A stretch of DNA of 64,000 nucleotides from an uncultured Anaerobiospirillum sp. (GCA_944389615.1 CALXNA010000011.1:1-64000); one strand, 5' to 3'. Shown: positions 10,192 to 20,613, numbered from the stretch's first letter. Translations and numbers: made by a program. The notes: a model not told the origin generated them from the sequence alone.

Positions 10192-12072
10192 GTGTTAAAC
10201 AAATTCCCCCTGTGGAAAAATCTGATGGTGTTTGCCATCATCTTGATCGGATTTTTCTACGCTGTCCCCAATCTCTACGGTGAAGATCCCGCGCTGCAGG
10301 TGTCCGGCACCAACGGCAATCCGGTGACCGCCGAAGTAGCAGGCGAGGTTGAGAACCTGCTCAAGAGCAAGAACATCAACGGTGTACCCGAACTTGATGA
10401 TCAAGGCCAGCTCTTGATTCGCTTCACCAATACCGATGACCAGATCATGGCAAAGGATCTGGTACAAGATTACTTAGGCGAGCGCTACATCACGGCCTTA
10501 AACTTAGCGCCTGCCACCCCAGCCTTTATGCGCGCCTTAGGCATGCATCCTTTGAAGCTGGGTCTTGACCTGCGCGGTGGCGTGCACTTCTTGATGGAAG
10601 TCGATATGGACGAGGCCATGAAGAAGATGCGCGAGCAGTTGGTCTCGGATCTGCGCAATGAGCTGCGCGAGAACAATCTGCGTTTAGCCGGTGCTCGGGC
10701 CGATGGTGATGACGTCCTTATCACCTTCCGTGATGCCCAGACCCGCGATGATGCGCTGGCGCTCTTAAAGAAGACGCACCGTGACTTCATCTTCACCGAC
10801 TCTGAGCAGGGCGATCGCTACTTCATCCGCGCCGCTTTAACCCAAGCGCGCTTATCGCAGATTCGCACCAGCGCGGTCGATCAGAACATCAACATTCTGC
10901 GTAACCGTGTCAACGAGTTAGGCGTCGCCGAGCCGTTAATCCAGCGCCAAGGCGCCGAGCGTGTCGTAGTTGAGTTGCCGGGTGTGCAAGATACCGCCCG
11001 TGCCAAGGAGATCTTAGGTGCAACCGCAACCTTAGAGTTCCGTCTGGTCGACTCCAACGCTGACATCAATGCTGCCTTAAATGGTCGCGTCCCGCCAAAT
11101 GATGAGCTGCACTACGACAAGAATGGCTATCCGGTCATCTTAGAGAAGCGCATCATCTTGACCGGTGATCACATCGTGGATGCTTCCTCTTCGACCGATG
11201 AGAACGGCCGTCCGCAGGTTAACATCTCGCTTGATTCCCGGGGCGGTTCCATCATGTCCCAGTTCACTAAGGACAATGTGGGTAAGGCCATGGCCACCAA
11301 CTTCATTGAGTTCAAGGTCGAAGAAAACGACGACCCGAATGCTCCGAAGATCGGTCAGCCGGGCTATAAGCCCAAGTTCAAGAAGGTCGAGCAGGTCATC
11401 AACGTGGCGACCATCCAGTCGCGCCTAGGCTCAAACTTCCGCATCACGGGTATCGACTCCTCGCGTGAGGCCCATAACTTAGCGCTGCTGTTGCGTGCCG
11501 GTGCCTTAATCGCGCCAATTCAGATCGTCGAAGAGCGCACCATTGGCCCATCCTTAGGTCAAGAGAACATCGATAACAGCTTGAAGGCAATGCTCTACGG
11601 CTTCACCGCCTTAGGCCTCTTCATGATCATCTACTACAAGGCCTTCGGCTTCATCGCCAACCTCGCCTTGTTCTTTGATCTGGTGCTGGTAGTCGGTGTC
11701 ATGTCGATGATCCCGGGTGCGACCATGACCTTGCCAGGCATGGCTGGTATCGTGCTCACCATCGGTATGGCGGTGGACGCTAACGTGCTAGTGTACGAGC
11801 GTATCCGCGAAGAGCTCCGAATGGGAAGGCCGGTGCAGCTTGCCATCCATGAAGGCTATGCGCGCGCCTTCGCGACCATTGCCGACTCCAATATCACGTC
11901 CTTTATCACCGCCTTCATCTTGTTCATGGTGGGTACCGGTGCGGTCAAGGGCTTTGCTTTGGTCTTGATGATTGGTCTGGCGACCTCGATGTTTACCACG
12001 GTTACGGCCTGCCGTGCGGTGGTTAACATCATCTGGGGTGGACGACAGAATCTCAAGACGCTGAGCATTTAG
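10192..12072 (+). CDS. secD: Protein translocase subunit SecD
   Basis: Membrane component that uses the proton-motive force to help complete SecYEG-mediated export. The GTG start at 10192 yields [13 protein letters not shown], which aligns directly with E. coli SecD (MLNRYPLWK); the ribosome site is poor. The 626-residue protein has TM1 at the N-terminus, the large periplasmic P1 region with [18 protein letters not shown], and five C-terminal helices including [17 protein letters not shown]. secF follows after 11 bases, so the two form one transcript. Length and motifs are normal. Assignment is certain. Confidence 0.97.
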   Translation: MLNKFPLWKNLMVFAIILIGFFYAVPNLYGEDPALQVSGTNGNPVTAEVAGEVENLLKSKNINGVPELDDQGQLLIRFTNTDDQIMAKDLVQDYLGERYITALNLAPATPAFMRALGMHPLKLGLDLRGGVHFLMEVDMDEAMKKMREQLVSDLRNELRENNLRLAGARADGDDVLITFRDAQTRDDALALLKKTHRDFIFTDSEQGDRYFIRAALTQARLSQIRTSAVDQNINILRNRVNELGVAEPLIQRQGAERVVVELPGVQDTARAKEILGATATLEFRLVDSNADINAALNGRVPPNDELHYDKNGYPVILEKRIILTGDHIVDASSSTDENGRPQVNISLDSRGGSIMSQFTKDNVGKAMATNFIEFKVEENDDPNAPKIGQPGYKPKFKKVEQVINVATIQSRLGSNFRITGIDSSREAHNLALLLRAGALIAPIQIVEERTIGPSLGQENIDNSLKAMLYGFTALGLFMIIYYKAFGFIANLALFFDLVLVVGVMSMIPGATMTLPGMAGIVLTIGMAVDANVLVYERIREELRMGRPVQLAIHEGYARAFATIADSNITSFITAFILFMVGTGAVKGFALVLMIGLATSMFTTVTACRAVVNIIWGGRQNLKTLSI

Positions 12073-12083
12073 GAGGGGCCAGC

Positions 12084-13031
12084 ATGTTACAGATTATCAA
12101 GGACACCACCGTCATCCCTTTCATGAAGTTTAAGGAAGTGGTGGAAATCCTGTGCTTGGGCCTAGTGATTGCCTCGATTGTGTCGATGTGCGTCAAGGGC
12201 TTGAACTGGGGCCTCGACTTTACCGGCGGTATCATCGTGGAGACGCACTACAGCTCCGCGGTGAATTTAGACGAGGTGCGCGCCGCTTACGCGAGCGAAG
12301 GCATCGAGGGCGTAGTCCAAAACTTCGGTTCCACCCGTGATGTCATGATCCGCGTGGCACCAAAAGAGGACTTAAACCAGCAGATCGTCACCCACAAGAT
12401 CGAGCAGGCTTCGGCCAAGATCGACCCTAACTACTCGATCACGCGCTCGGAGTACGTGGGCCCAGCCGTTGGTGAGGAGCTGGTCGAGAGCGGTATCGTC
12501 GCCGTGGTCGTATCGCTGATTGCGATCTTGATCTACGTGGCCTTCCGCTTTGAGTGGCGTATGGCCACTGGTGCGGTCATCTCGCTTGCTTACGACGTGA
12601 TCGTGGTGATGGGATGCTTCTCGTTTTGGCAGCTTGAGTACGATCTTACGGTGCTCGCCGCCGTGCTCACGGTCTTGGGTTACTCCCTAAACGATAAGAT
12701 CGTGGTGTTCGACCGTATCCGTGAAAACGCCAGCCGTCTGCCGCGGGACATGTCCATGCAGCATCTGTTTGACGTCTCGCTCACGCAGACGCTGTCGCGT
12801 ACCATCATAACCTCGGGCACGACCTTGCTCACTGTCTTCGCTTTGCTCTTCTTTGGCGGCGACATGATCTTCGGCTTCTCCTTAGCCTTGGTCATCGGTA
12901 TCATCTTCGGTACCTTCTCGTCGGTCTACGTCGCCTCGACGTGGGCGCTCTTCTTGAAGATCCAGCGCAAGAACTTGATCCCTAAGAAGATCGAGAAGAA
13001 GGAGATTGAGATGGAGTCGATGGACGACTAA
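12084..13031 (+). CDS. secF: Protein translocase subunit SecF
   Basis: Partner of SecD in the SecDF complex. The 315-residue protein shows the N-terminal helix, the periplasmic LNWGLDFTGGIIVE block and the five-helix C-terminal half with GYSLNDKIVVFDRIREN, the hallmark of the family. A strong ribosome site (GGAGG) precedes the ATG. It is second in the secD-secF pair and ends at the bidirectional terminator shared with smpB. The C-terminus is Lys/Glu-rich. Assignment is certain. Confidence 0.97.
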   Translation: MLQIIKDTTVIPFMKFKEVVEILCLGLVIASIVSMCVKGLNWGLDFTGGIIVETHYSSAVNLDEVRAAYASEGIEGVVQNFGSTRDVMIRVAPKEDLNQQIVTHKIEQASAKIDPNYSITRSEYVGPAVGEELVESGIVAVVVSLIAILIYVAFRFEWRMATGAVISLAYDVIVVMGCFSFWQLEYDLTVLAAVLTVLGYSLNDKIVVFDRIRENASRLPRDMSMQHLFDVSLTQTLSRTIITSGTTLLTVFALLFFGGDMIFGFSLALVIGIIFGTFSSVYVASTWALFLKIQRKNLIPKKIEKKEIEMESMDD

Positions 13032-13047
13032 GTCGGCCCGACCTACC

Positions 13048-13092
13048 AAAAATAAGCCCCCAAGAGCTTGCGCCCTCGGGGGTTTATTTTTA
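13048..13092. terminator. Bidirectional terminator between secF and smpB
   Basis: AAAAATAAGCCCCC and GGGGGTTTATTTTT form an A/T-flanked hairpin around a 15-17 base loop. It serves convergent genes on both strands. Confidence 0.85.
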
Positions 13093-13109
13093 AGCGCCGC
13101 AGGCAGCCG

Positions 13110-13592
13110 TTAGGCCGACTTCTTCATCACGCGGGCCTTCTCGCGCTGCCATTGGCGCTCGCGAATGGTGTCGCGCTTATCGTGCTCTTGCTTACCGCGT
13201 GCAAGGGCGATCTCCAGCTTGGCCCACGAGCCCTTCCAATAGAGGCGCAGTGGCATCAGGGTATAGCCCTGGCGCTGGACTTGGCCCATGAGCTTGTTGA
13301 TCTCACGGCGGTTCATCAAAAGCGTGCGGGTGCGCGTCGGGTCGCAGACCACAAACGCACACGAGGTCTTAAGTGGGTTGATGGTGGCGCCCAAGAGCAG
13401 CATCTGTCCATCTTTGACCGTGACATAAGCCTCAGAAATATTGGCCTTACCGGCACGTAAGGCTTTGACTTCCCAGCCTTGTAAGGACAAGCCCGCTTCG
13501 TAGCGCTCCTCGATGAAGTAATCGTGGCGTGCCCGACGGTTTTCGGCGATCAGGCTGCCGGAGTTACCATTATTCTTCTTTTTACCAGCCAT
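13110..13592 (-). CDS. smpB: SsrA-binding protein SmpB
   Basis: Binds tmRNA and delivers it to stalled ribosomes in trans-translation. The 160-residue protein contains the conserved N-terminal ENRRARHDYFIEE and GLSLQGWEVKALRAGKAN, and the basic C-terminal tail (KRDTIRERQWQREKARVMKK) that mimics the codon-anticodon region. Length is the family norm. The tmRNA gene (ssrA), which often lies close by in related genomes, was not found in the adjacent non-coding DNA. The gene is monocistronic and converges with secF. Assignment is certain. Confidence 0.97.
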   Translation of the reverse strand: MAGKKKNNGNSGSLIAENRRARHDYFIEERYEAGLSLQGWEVKALRAGKANISEAYVTVKDGQMLLLGATINPLKTSCAFVVCDPTRTRTLLMNRREINKLMGQVQRQGYTLMPLRLYWKGSWAKLEIALARGKQEHDKRDTIRERQWQREKARVMKKSA

Positions 13593-14036
13593 AGTGGCGT
13601 ACTCTCACCAAACTAATGTTAGGCAGCATATCAGGGCCATAAGCTGCCCTTGCCTCAAGCCATGTATCTCTTCGCTGCGCGGTGACTGGGGATGCCGTCA
13701 CAGCCAAGCCTTGGCATCTTAGCACAATCGCCTCAGGCTGCGCCGCAAATTGTGGTCATGGCATATTTTTCGCTCCAGTAGGGCGATTTGGGCGCAGCCC
13801 ACAGCCGCGCTTGAGGTCACAGTCGCCACGGCCTGACGTGTGCGCGCGCAGCAAAGTGGTAAGATATGGCCTAAAATTGGCTCCCCAGCCATAGGCTCGC
13901 CGTCTGCGCAGTGCGGGGGTGGAGCTAGTGTTAAAGCTCTGACTTTGACGGCGTAGGCAGCGGAGTACGGTCAGTGAGCTGATGCCATGCGCCTTGGCGC
14001 AACCAGCGAGGGCGCAACCAGCGAGCAGGGATGATT
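13593..14036. other. Divergent intergenic region between smpB and the chemoreceptor gene
   Basis: 444 bp with no RNA gene recognised. It contains TAAAGCTC (13932-13939) followed at 11 bases by GCGTAGGC, a weak resemblance to a flagellar sigma-28 promoter, and a 15-bp tandem duplication just before the chemoreceptor start. Confidence 0.45.
13996..14025. repeat. 15-bp perfect tandem duplication
   Basis: GGCGCAACCAGCGAG occurs twice in immediate succession, ending six bases before the first ATG of the chemoreceptor gene. It forms part of the leader. Confidence 0.9.
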
Positions 14037-15890
14037 ATGTCTGAGAACAATTCGGCGGTTAACTTCACTAAGACGGCAGCCGAGGCCGCGTCTTATGACG
14101 ATGCTCTTACCTCGAGCGCTTCTGCTGCAGGCAGCAAGGATCAAGGTAGCAGCTCGCTTGATACCTTAGAGGCGGCACGCCATGGCGCGAGCGAAGTAGT
14201 CGCGCGGCCGCACTTGCCGTTTTTGTCCTCGCTCTTTACCCTGCGCTTCTCGGGCATGTCGATTGTCCATCGCCTCTATTTGTGCGTGGGCATCACCTTC
14301 CTCATGTTCTTAGTGGCCACGGTGGTCGTGTGCATCATGTCCCAAGGCCAAAAGAATGAGGCGGCGGGCACTTCGGGCCTGGCGCAAGTGCAGCGCTACA
14401 GCAACTCCATTAGTGCTGACATCCTCACCTTAGAAAACGCTATTCATGCCTTGGTCGTAGGCCAGCGCGAGGGCAACCTCGCCGAGGCCCGTGTCACGGC
14501 GGCCTTGCAATCTTTGCAGCAAAACTACGGCAGCTTGTGCCGGGCTGCGGCCACGGTTACAGAGCCAGTGGCCAAGGAAGCCATTGAGCGCACGATCGCC
14601 TCAGAGCTCGCGCCACACATGGACAATATAGCCACGACCGCCCAGCAGATCTTAGCTACCTACAACTCCAACCGCGAGATGGCCGCGCGCTATGCCTATG
14701 AGCAATCCTCCGGCGAGTTGATGCCTGCCTTATCGATTGTGCGCCGCCTCATCACCACGGTGACGAGCCAAACGCTCGAGCGCCAGCAGACGGCCAACGA
14801 GGTCATGGTCTGGATCCAAGCTTCGCTCTTTTTAGGCCTTGGTATCTCCTTATGCGTCATCATCCTCACCAACATCACGATCCGTCGCTCGCTGCGCCGT
14901 GACACCAACATCCTCTTAAACCGCCTGATGGGCATGGCCCAAGGCGATATGCGCTCGAAGACCGAGATCAAGGCGCGCGACGAAATCGGCTCGATTGGTC
15001 GTTTGGTCGACTATGTGGTCGACAATACCAATGGCACCTTGTCCTTGATGAAGAGCGACGTCGACAAGCTGTACGACATGGTCAAGACCAACTTGGCCTC
15101 GATCGATGCCGCCAACGACGCCATCTCGGTACAGCGCAACACTGCCCAGAGCGTAGCCAGCTCCACTGCCGAGATGGAAAGCTCGGTTGAGAAGGTCACG
15201 GACTTTGCCAAGTCGACCTTAAACGAGGTCAAGAACGCCGAAGAGGCCTCCGATACCTGTCGGCGTACCATGCAAGACAACATCACGACCACCCACAGTC
15301 TGTCCGATCGCCTGCGCGCTTCCTCTGAGGCTATCAACAAGATCCACATGATGAGCTCGCAGATCGAAGCCATCGTTAAGACCATTGCTGACATCGCCGA
15401 TCAGACCAACCTCTTGGCCTTAAACGCCACGATTGAGTCGGCCCGCGCCGGTGAATCAGGCCGCGGCTTTGCCATCGTTGCCGACGAGATTCGCGAGCTG
15501 GCGATCAAGACAGCCAAGTCGACCAAGGAAGTCAGCGAGACCATCAACCTCCTTGAGCAGGCGGTCACCAACTCGGTCAACGTCATGGCCTCGTGCGAAG
15601 GCGAGATGGACAATTCGCTCCAGCAAAGCTCGCGTGCGAACTCCTCCATTGAGGAGATTATGGGCATCATCGCGACCATCTCGGACATGTCCGAGCAGAT
15701 CGTAATGTCCTGTCAGCAACAGACGAACTCAGCCTCTGAGATCAATCAAAGCATTGCGCACATCTCCAAGTTGGCCGAAGACAGCTACGACCAGATGAGT
15801 GAGCTGCAGACCAATATGCACGAGCTCAACGACCTTGCCACTAACCAAGCTAGGGTCTTAGGCAAGTTCAAGCTCGCCACCTCGGCCTAA
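14037..15890 (+). CDS. Methyl-accepting chemotaxis protein
   Basis: A transmembrane chemoreceptor that signals through CheA/CheW. The second of two ATGs (14037) is preferred because AGGG lies six bases upstream of it; 617 residues result. A long Ser/Ala-rich cytoplasmic N-terminus precedes TM1 (about 80-102). A periplasmic four-helix-type sensor region follows (about 103-253), then TM2 (about 254-280), a HAMP linker with RRSLRRD, and a signalling domain whose hairpin tip [18 protein letters not shown] (about 453-470) is canonical. No pentapeptide NWETF-type tail is present. The ligand cannot be read from sequence. No other chemotaxis gene lies in the window, so it is an orphan receptor. Assignment to the MCP family is firm. 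Confidence 0.93.
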   Translation: MSENNSAVNFTKTAAEAASYDDALTSSASAAGSKDQGSSSLDTLEAARHGASEVVARPHLPFLSSLFTLRFSGMSIVHRLYLCVGITFLMFLVATVVVCIMSQGQKNEAAGTSGLAQVQRYSNSISADILTLENAIHALVVGQREGNLAEARVTAALQSLQQNYGSLCRAAATVTEPVAKEAIERTIASELAPHMDNIATTAQQILATYNSNREMAARYAYEQSSGELMPALSIVRRLITTVTSQTLERQQTANEVMVWIQASLFLGLGISLCVIILTNITIRRSLRRDTNILLNRLMGMAQGDMRSKTEIKARDEIGSIGRLVDYVVDNTNGTLSLMKSDVDKLYDMVKTNLASIDAANDAISVQRNTAQSVASSTAEMESSVEKVTDFAKSTLNEVKNAEEASDTCRRTMQDNITTTHSLSDRLRASSEAINKIHMMSSQIEAIVKTIADIADQTNLLALNATIESARAGESGRGFAIVADEIRELAIKTAKSTKEVSETINLLEQAVTNSVNVMASCEGEMDNSLQQSSRANSSIEEIMGIIATISDMSEQIVMSCQQQTNSASEINQSIAHISKLAEDSYDQMSELQTNMHELNDLATNQARVLGKFKLATSA

Positions 15891-15905
15891 CGCCGCCCAA
15901 CTATA

Positions 15906-15925
15906 GGCGAGCCCTAAGGCTCGCC
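15906..15925 (+). terminator. Hairpin after the chemoreceptor gene
   Basis: GGCGAGCC, loop CTAA, GGCTCGCC: a perfect eight-base stem 15 bases past the stop codon. No T tract follows, so termination is only possible. Confidence 0.4.
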
Positions 15926-15977
15926 CTGCAGGCACCCCCGCAGGCGAGTCCTCATGTTTGCCCGCAGGCTCCGCCGC

Positions 15978-17696
15978 CTACTTATGGTGGCGTCGGGCCT
16001 GCTTGCGTTGCTTGCGCTGCAGCTTACGCTGCTGTTGCCGCTCTTGGTGGGCGCGGGCGCTTTCAGGCTTGCTCGGGTGCAGTTCGGTGCGGATGAATTG
16101 GCGGGAAGCGCAGCGGCGTACGGCGCGGCCTAGCGGCGCCCCCTCATCGACCGTATCTGCCCCATCCGGGATGAGGCCTTCGGCTTCCGTCAACTCTGCC
16201 ACTAAGCCGTAGCGGGCAGGCTCAGCCATGGCCTTATCTACCGCCAGCGCAAAGCTGCTGACCGTAAAGGCGCTCTTCGCCTCATCCGAACTGCCCATCA
16301 CTTCTGCCGGGTAAACCGCAGTTGCGCCGCTCGAAGCCTCGCTCTCGCCGCGCACAGCCTCAGAAGTGGCGAGCACTTCGACCTCATCCGCTGCACTCTC
16401 AAAGTTGTCACGCTCGATTATGGCTGGAGCCTCAGCGAACTCTAAGCGCTCCGGCTCAGAAGCGGTTGGGGCAGCGTCAAAGTCGGCCTTAGCGAACTCT
16501 AAGCGCTCCGGCTCGAAAGCGGTTGGGACTGCATCAATGCTGGTCTCAGTGGCCTCTAAGCGCTCCAGCTCGGAAGCGGTTGGGGCAGCGGTCTCTATGG
16601 CGTTAGGAGTGGCTGCGACCTTGGAGCGGCTCTTCTTGGAGGTGGCCTTGCGGGCACGCTTGGTCTTGAGCTGAATCTTGTTGGCAGCCAAGAACGTGTG
16701 CAGGTTCGCGCCGGACTGAGTCCATGCCTCAGGCTGGAGCAGGGCGGCTAAGGCGCAGCCCTTAGGTAAGCTCTGGCCCAAGGTCAAGAGTGCCTCGTAC
16801 AAGCCCTGCGAGCTTAATTGCAGCAAGTGTTGCAAGGTCACGAGGTAGTCATGCTGCTTGGAAGGCAGACACTCGAGGGCGACCTTGATGAGGTCGGCAA
16901 GGAGCGGCCGCAGGTTCTCAGGCCAGCGCGCAGCGCGCTCGCTTAAGGCCTGGATGTAAGGCTTAACCGCGGCGGCATTGGGCTTGGCTGGTACCTCGCC
17001 TTCGCAGCACAGCAGGTTGGCCGCATGGGGATCATCCCATGTGGTGGCAATCTCTTGAGCGGCAGCCTGATAGACCGGCAGGTCATGGTCTTGGGCCCAT
17101 GCCATGAGGCGGGTTGGACCGGTGCTGGCGATGAGCATGCGCACCATTTGGTGGTCTTCAGGGCGTAAGCCTGCCGGGGAGATGGAGAGGTGGTGGAGCC
17201 ACTCGCACAATGGGGCGCGGACGCTGGCCTTCAGCAGCTCGGTGAGGAACGATAAGGTCAGGGCCTCATCGCGCGTGGAGGGCTTCATCTTGAGCGTCAG
17301 ATGGGTGCCCTCAGGCGTGATGACCTCGTAATCCATCTCGGTGCGCAGGTACTTGCGCAAGGAGGTGACTTGGCGCGCCTGCAGCGGGTACTGGCTGCAA
17401 GCCTTCGCGCGGACGGCCTGCGGGGCGACCGGCAGGGCTTCACGGCCTGAGCCGACCTCATAGAAGAGAGAAGAGGAACCATCAGTGGCATGGCCGCAGC
17501 GGCGCTGCTGCAGGGCCTTGCGCTCGGCCGCGCGTGCAGCCTGAGCTGCGGCCGCGGCGTCGGTAGTCTCGTGGAGCGCTGGGGTAGTGGTCTTGAGGGA
17601 TGCTGGGGCAGTGGCCTCATGGGTGGCTGCGGCCGTGTCGGTGGTGAGGGCCAACGGCGCGGAGTCAAGGGGGACTTGATCGGTTACTTGTGCCAT
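15978..17696 (-). CDS. Unrecognised 572-residue protein with 19-residue tandem repeats
   Basis: I do not recognise this protein. The start is well supported by AAGGAG six bases before ATG 17696. It has no signal peptide or membrane segment. Residues 1-65 are Ala/Thr-rich and low-complexity. Residues about 100-370 look globular and helical, with Trp- and Leu-rich segments such as APLCEWLHHLSISPAG and LATLQ-like helices. A basic patch (KTKRARKATSKKSRSK) leads into three tandem 19-residue repeats of the type A-x-PTA-x-E-x-ERLE. The C-terminus is strongly basic (RKLQRKQRKQARRHHK). Basic segments flanking an acidic region suggest nucleic-acid or protein binding, but this is inference only. It converges with the chemoreceptor and has no obvious partner. 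Confidence 0.8.
   Translation of the reverse strand: MAQVTDQVPLDSAPLALTTDTAAATHEATAPASLKTTTPALHETTDAAAAAQAARAAERKALQQRRCGHATDGSSSLFYEVGSGREALPVAPQAVRAKACSQYPLQARQVTSLRKYLRTEMDYEVITPEGTHLTLKMKPSTRDEALTLSFLTELLKASVRAPLCEWLHHLSISPAGLRPEDHQMVRMLIASTGPTRLMAWAQDHDLPVYQAAAQEIATTWDDPHAANLLCCEGEVPAKPNAAAVKPYIQALSERAARWPENLRPLLADLIKVALECLPSKQHDYLVTLQHLLQLSSQGLYEALLTLGQSLPKGCALAALLQPEAWTQSGANLHTFLAANKIQLKTKRARKATSKKSRSKVAATPNAIETAAPTASELERLEATETSIDAVPTAFEPERLEFAKADFDAAPTASEPERLEFAEAPAIIERDNFESAADEVEVLATSEAVRGESEASSGATAVYPAEVMGSSDEAKSAFTVSSFALAVDKAMAEPARYGLVAELTEAEGLIPDGADTVDEGAPLGRAVRRCASRQFIRTELHPSKPESARAHQERQQQRKLQRKQRKQARRHHK
16441..16611. repeat. Three 57-bp tandem repeats inside the unrecognised gene
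   Basis: Units begin at 16441, 16498 and 16555, each starting TCTAAGCGCTCC, an exact 57-base period. They encode three 19-residue acidic repeats and keep the frame. Confidence 0.85.
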
Positions 17697-18810
17697 AACG
17701 GGCTCCTTGGTTTGTGCTGGGGGGACGGGAACTGAACTTAGTTCCAGTGTAAGCCCACTTTTAACGAAGGTGGGCCAAAAGGCCGCTCAACGCATGGGCG
17801 GTCTGCGCCGTCGTAGGTTGCACTGCCTCTAACACCATTAGAACGCATTGGTAAGGGGGGTGGCGCAAAAAAGGCTGTAAAAAGTTTGGCCCGGCAAAGC
17901 GGCCCAACGGCGGAAAGCCTGATGCCATCAGGCCTGACGGTACTTTGGGCCGGGCAAAAATTTGATGAGCGGCTTGTTTTGTGTCGCGAAGAAGGTTGCT
18001 CATGACTACTTTTTCATCATGGGCTTGCGTGGCGGAGGCGGCCGAGGCCTGCGTGCCGTGGCGGCTATCCGGCTGAGGACACGGGCTGTGGGCAGGGAAC
18101 CGAGGGGAGCTGCGCCGGAGCGGGCGCTGTTGGGGCTTGGGCACGCACACATTGTGACTTAGGGCAAGTGGCTGCACTGTTTTGGCCACGGATTTGGAAT
18201 TTGCAAAGCGCACTAACATCCCAGTTGGGGCGAGGTCAGCTTAGGGCAGCTGGGGCGCTTGGGGCTTCTCTACTAGTAGCCTAGCCTTGATTTTAGGCCA
18301 AAAACAGCGCTGCGTGCGGGCGCACTAGCTCAAACAAGATAGGGCGCGCGCCCCCAGAAACGTGATTTTGATTGCATTTTAAGAAATTAATAGCGTTTTC
18401 ACTTTTGGTGCACGATGAATTTCGGCTACAGTGTGCCGCGGGTCAGCCGCAGAGTTGGCTTTGCTACCATATCCTGATGGCCTGCGCGGCGGCATGTGGG
18501 AATGCGCGCCGGGGCTATGGTTCCTTTGTTGGTGGAACCAGATGTGGTGATGTGTTGGAACCGTTGAGACAGGCCTGAGTGCCTGCGCCAGTGGTGTGGC
18601 GTATTCTCAGTGGGTTCTTGAGGTCGATGTGATACCTAAATTCCGGGCGGAGCGCTGTGGTGAGCGCTGCGCGCCTCGGTCGCGCGCTTGCGCGCACACT
18701 GCGTCTTGCTGCACGCTTGCGCGCACACTGCGTCTTGCTGCGCGCTTGAGCGCAGGTGGCGCGGGCATACGCGGCGCGGCTACCTCCGGATTTAGGCTCA
18801 GGAGAGTTGT
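17697..18810. other. Long non-coding region before the vSGLT-like gene
   Basis: 1.1 kb between divergent genes. The open frames here have unnatural composition and no ribosome sites. It contains a 12-base palindrome GGGCGCGCGCCC (about 18342), an AT-rich patch at 18361-18425 that may hold a promoter, and a 29-bp tandem repeat at 18685. No RNA gene was recognised. Confidence 0.5.
18685..18750. repeat. 29-bp tandem repeat, two copies plus a partial third
   Basis: CGCTTGCGCGCACACTGCG starts at 18685 and again at 18714; a partial copy (CGCTTG) follows at 18743. It lies about 60 bases before the vSGLT-like gene. Confidence 0.8.
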
Positions 18811-20433
18811 ATGGAATCTGCAAGCACAGGATTGGCGTTGGTTGACTACGCCATCTTTGGCGTGTACGTGGCAGTCATCATTTGCGTGGGTCTGCTCGTG
18901 TCACGTCGTAACCGCCAGAGCACAGAAGGCTACTTCTTGGCAGGTAAGTCCCTGCCATGGTGGGCCGTCGGTGCCTCCTTAATTGCCGCCAACATTTCGG
19001 CCGAGCAGTTCATCGGTATGTCCGGTTCGGGCTTCTCGATTGGTCTGGGTATCGCCTCCTACGAGTGGGCCAGTGCCTTGACCTTGCTCTTGGTGGGCAA
19101 ATTCTTCTTGCCAATCTTCATCAAGCAAGAGATCTACACCATCCCGCAGTTCGTTGAGATGCGCTACAACACCACCTTAAAGACCATTCTGGCGGTGTTC
19201 TGGATCTGCTTGTACATCTTCGTCAATCTGACCTCGGTACTGTACTTAGGCGGCCTTGCGCTGCAGACCATCTTAGGCGTACCAATGATGTACTCGATCT
19301 TTGGTCTTGCCCTCTTTGCGGTGGTGTACTCGGTCTATGGCGGTCTATCTGCGGTCGTCTGGACGGACGTAATCCAAGTTGCTGTCTTGGTCTTCGGTGG
19401 CCTTGCCACGACCTTCATGGCCGTCTCCTTCATCGGTGGTGACGGTGGCTTGTTCTCGGGCTTTGGTGCCATGTACGATGCTGCCCCGGGCCACTTTGAG
19501 ATGATCTTGTCCAAGGACAATCCGCAATTCATGAATCTGCCGGGCATTGCGGTGCTGATTGGCGGTATGTGGATTGCCAACACCTACTACTGGGGCTTCA
19601 ACCAGTACATCATCCAAAGAACCTTTGCCTCGAAGTCGGTCGATGAGGCACAGAAGGGCCTGATCTTCGCCGCCTTCTTAAAGCTCATCATCCCATTCAT
19701 CGTAGTAATCCCGGGCATTGCTGCCTTCGTGATCATCAATGACCCAGAGCTGATGGCCAAGCTCGGCTCTCTTGCCACCTCCAACATGCCATCGGATGCC
19801 CACGCTGACTTCGCCTACCCATGGTTGACCCAGTTCTTACCTGCCGGTATTAAGGGTGTGGTCTTTGCCGCGTTAGCTGCCGCTATCGTCTCGTCCTTGG
19901 CTTCGATGCTCAACTCCACGGCGACCATCTTCACCTTGGATATCTATCAGCAATACATCGACAAGAAGGCCTCGGACGCGAAGTTAGTCAATGTTGGTCG
20001 TGTCACCAGCTTGGTCGCCATCGTCATCGCCTGCTTTGTCGCCCCGCTCTTAGGCTCGATTGGTCAAGCCTTCATGTACATCCAAGAGTACACCGGCCTC
20101 GTATCCCCAGGCATCTTAGCGGTCTTCATGCTCGGTCTGTTCTGGAAAAAGACCACGGCCAAGGGCGCGATTGTGGGCGTCTTAGCCTCGATCCCGATCG
20201 CTCTGCTCCTCAAGTTCTTGCCACTTGAGATGCCGTTCTTAGATCAGATGTTCTACACCTTCATCTTGACCTGCGCCACCATCATCTTCGTAACCTTATC
20301 CACCTCGGAGCATGATGACGATCCAAATGGCATTCCACTGACCAAGGACGTCTTTGCCACCAGCAGCGCCTTCAATATCGGTGCCTATGCCATCCTGATC
20401 ATCTTGGCTGTCTTGTACTCCGTCTTCTGGTAA
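18811..20433 (+). CDS. Sodium/sugar symporter, vSGLT (SglT)-like
   Basis: A 540-residue member of the solute:sodium symporter family. Long conserved segments (WWAVGASLIAANISAEQFIG, NLTSVLYLGGLALQTILG, GIKGVVFAALAAAIVSSLAS, EYTGLVSPGILAVFMLGLFW) closely resemble the Vibrio parahaemolyticus Na+/galactose transporter as I know it. About 14 membrane helices are expected, with Na+ and sugar bound in the broken helices of the LeuT-like core. AGGAGAG lies just before the ATG. The gene stands alone, flanked by long non-coding DNA, and is followed by two GC hairpins. Galactose or glucose is the likely substrate by homology; this is not shown by the sequence itself. It would use a sodium gradient such as that made by Na+-NQR. 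Confidence 0.9.
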   Translation: MESASTGLALVDYAIFGVYVAVIICVGLLVSRRNRQSTEGYFLAGKSLPWWAVGASLIAANISAEQFIGMSGSGFSIGLGIASYEWASALTLLLVGKFFLPIFIKQEIYTIPQFVEMRYNTTLKTILAVFWICLYIFVNLTSVLYLGGLALQTILGVPMMYSIFGLALFAVVYSVYGGLSAVVWTDVIQVAVLVFGGLATTFMAVSFIGGDGGLFSGFGAMYDAAPGHFEMILSKDNPQFMNLPGIAVLIGGMWIANTYYWGFNQYIIQRTFASKSVDEAQKGLIFAAFLKLIIPFIVVIPGIAAFVIINDPELMAKLGSLATSNMPSDAHADFAYPWLTQFLPAGIKGVVFAALAAAIVSSLASMLNSTATIFTLDIYQQYIDKKASDAKLVNVGRVTSLVAIVIACFVAPLLGSIGQAFMYIQEYTGLVSPGILAVFMLGLFWKKTTAKGAIVGVLASIPIALLLKFLPLEMPFLDQMFYTFILTCATIIFVTLSTSEHDDDPNGIPLTKDVFATSSAFNIGAYAILIILAVLYSVFW

Positions 20434-20459
20434 GCAAGAACCGATTAGTCAGTCTGTTG

Positions 20460-20514
20460 CTAAGCTGGGGCAGTCGCCCCGAGCTTAGCACCCCAAGCCC
20501 GCAGTCGCGGGCTT
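20460..20514 (+). terminator. Two consecutive hairpins after the vSGLT-like gene
   Basis: CTAAGCT...AGCTTAG (20460-20488) with an inner GGGGC/GCCCC stem, then AAGCCCGC, loop AGTC, GCGGGCTT (20495-20514). The following sequence is not T-rich, so these may stabilise the 3' end rather than terminate. Confidence 0.5.
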
Positions 20515-20585
20515 GCTCGTCTGCGCGGCCCGCGCCGCGCAGGCCTGCGCCGCAGAGCGCCGCCTGCGCTGATGCCGCATTTTCC

Positions 20586-20613
20586 TTGTGTTTTCGGGGA
20601 GCTGTGGTACAAT
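20586..20613 (+). promoter_or_regulatory. Promoter of rpsO
   Basis: TTGTGT (20586-20591) and TACAAT (20608-20613) with a 16-base spacer, 70 bases before the rpsO start codon. Confidence 0.65.

Noticed and set aside
13932-13958. Sigma-28 type promoter for the chemoreceptor
   Set aside because: TAAAGCTC fits, but the second half GCGTAGGC matches GCCGATAA poorly; too weak to call.
13593-14036. Possible tmRNA (ssrA) next to smpB
   Set aside because: No GGGGCTG-type 5' end, tag-coding segment or ACCA 3' end was found in the region.
17761-18219. 152-codon frame on the minus strand
   Set aside because: No ribosome site, no family likeness and composition typical of GC-rich non-coding DNA.
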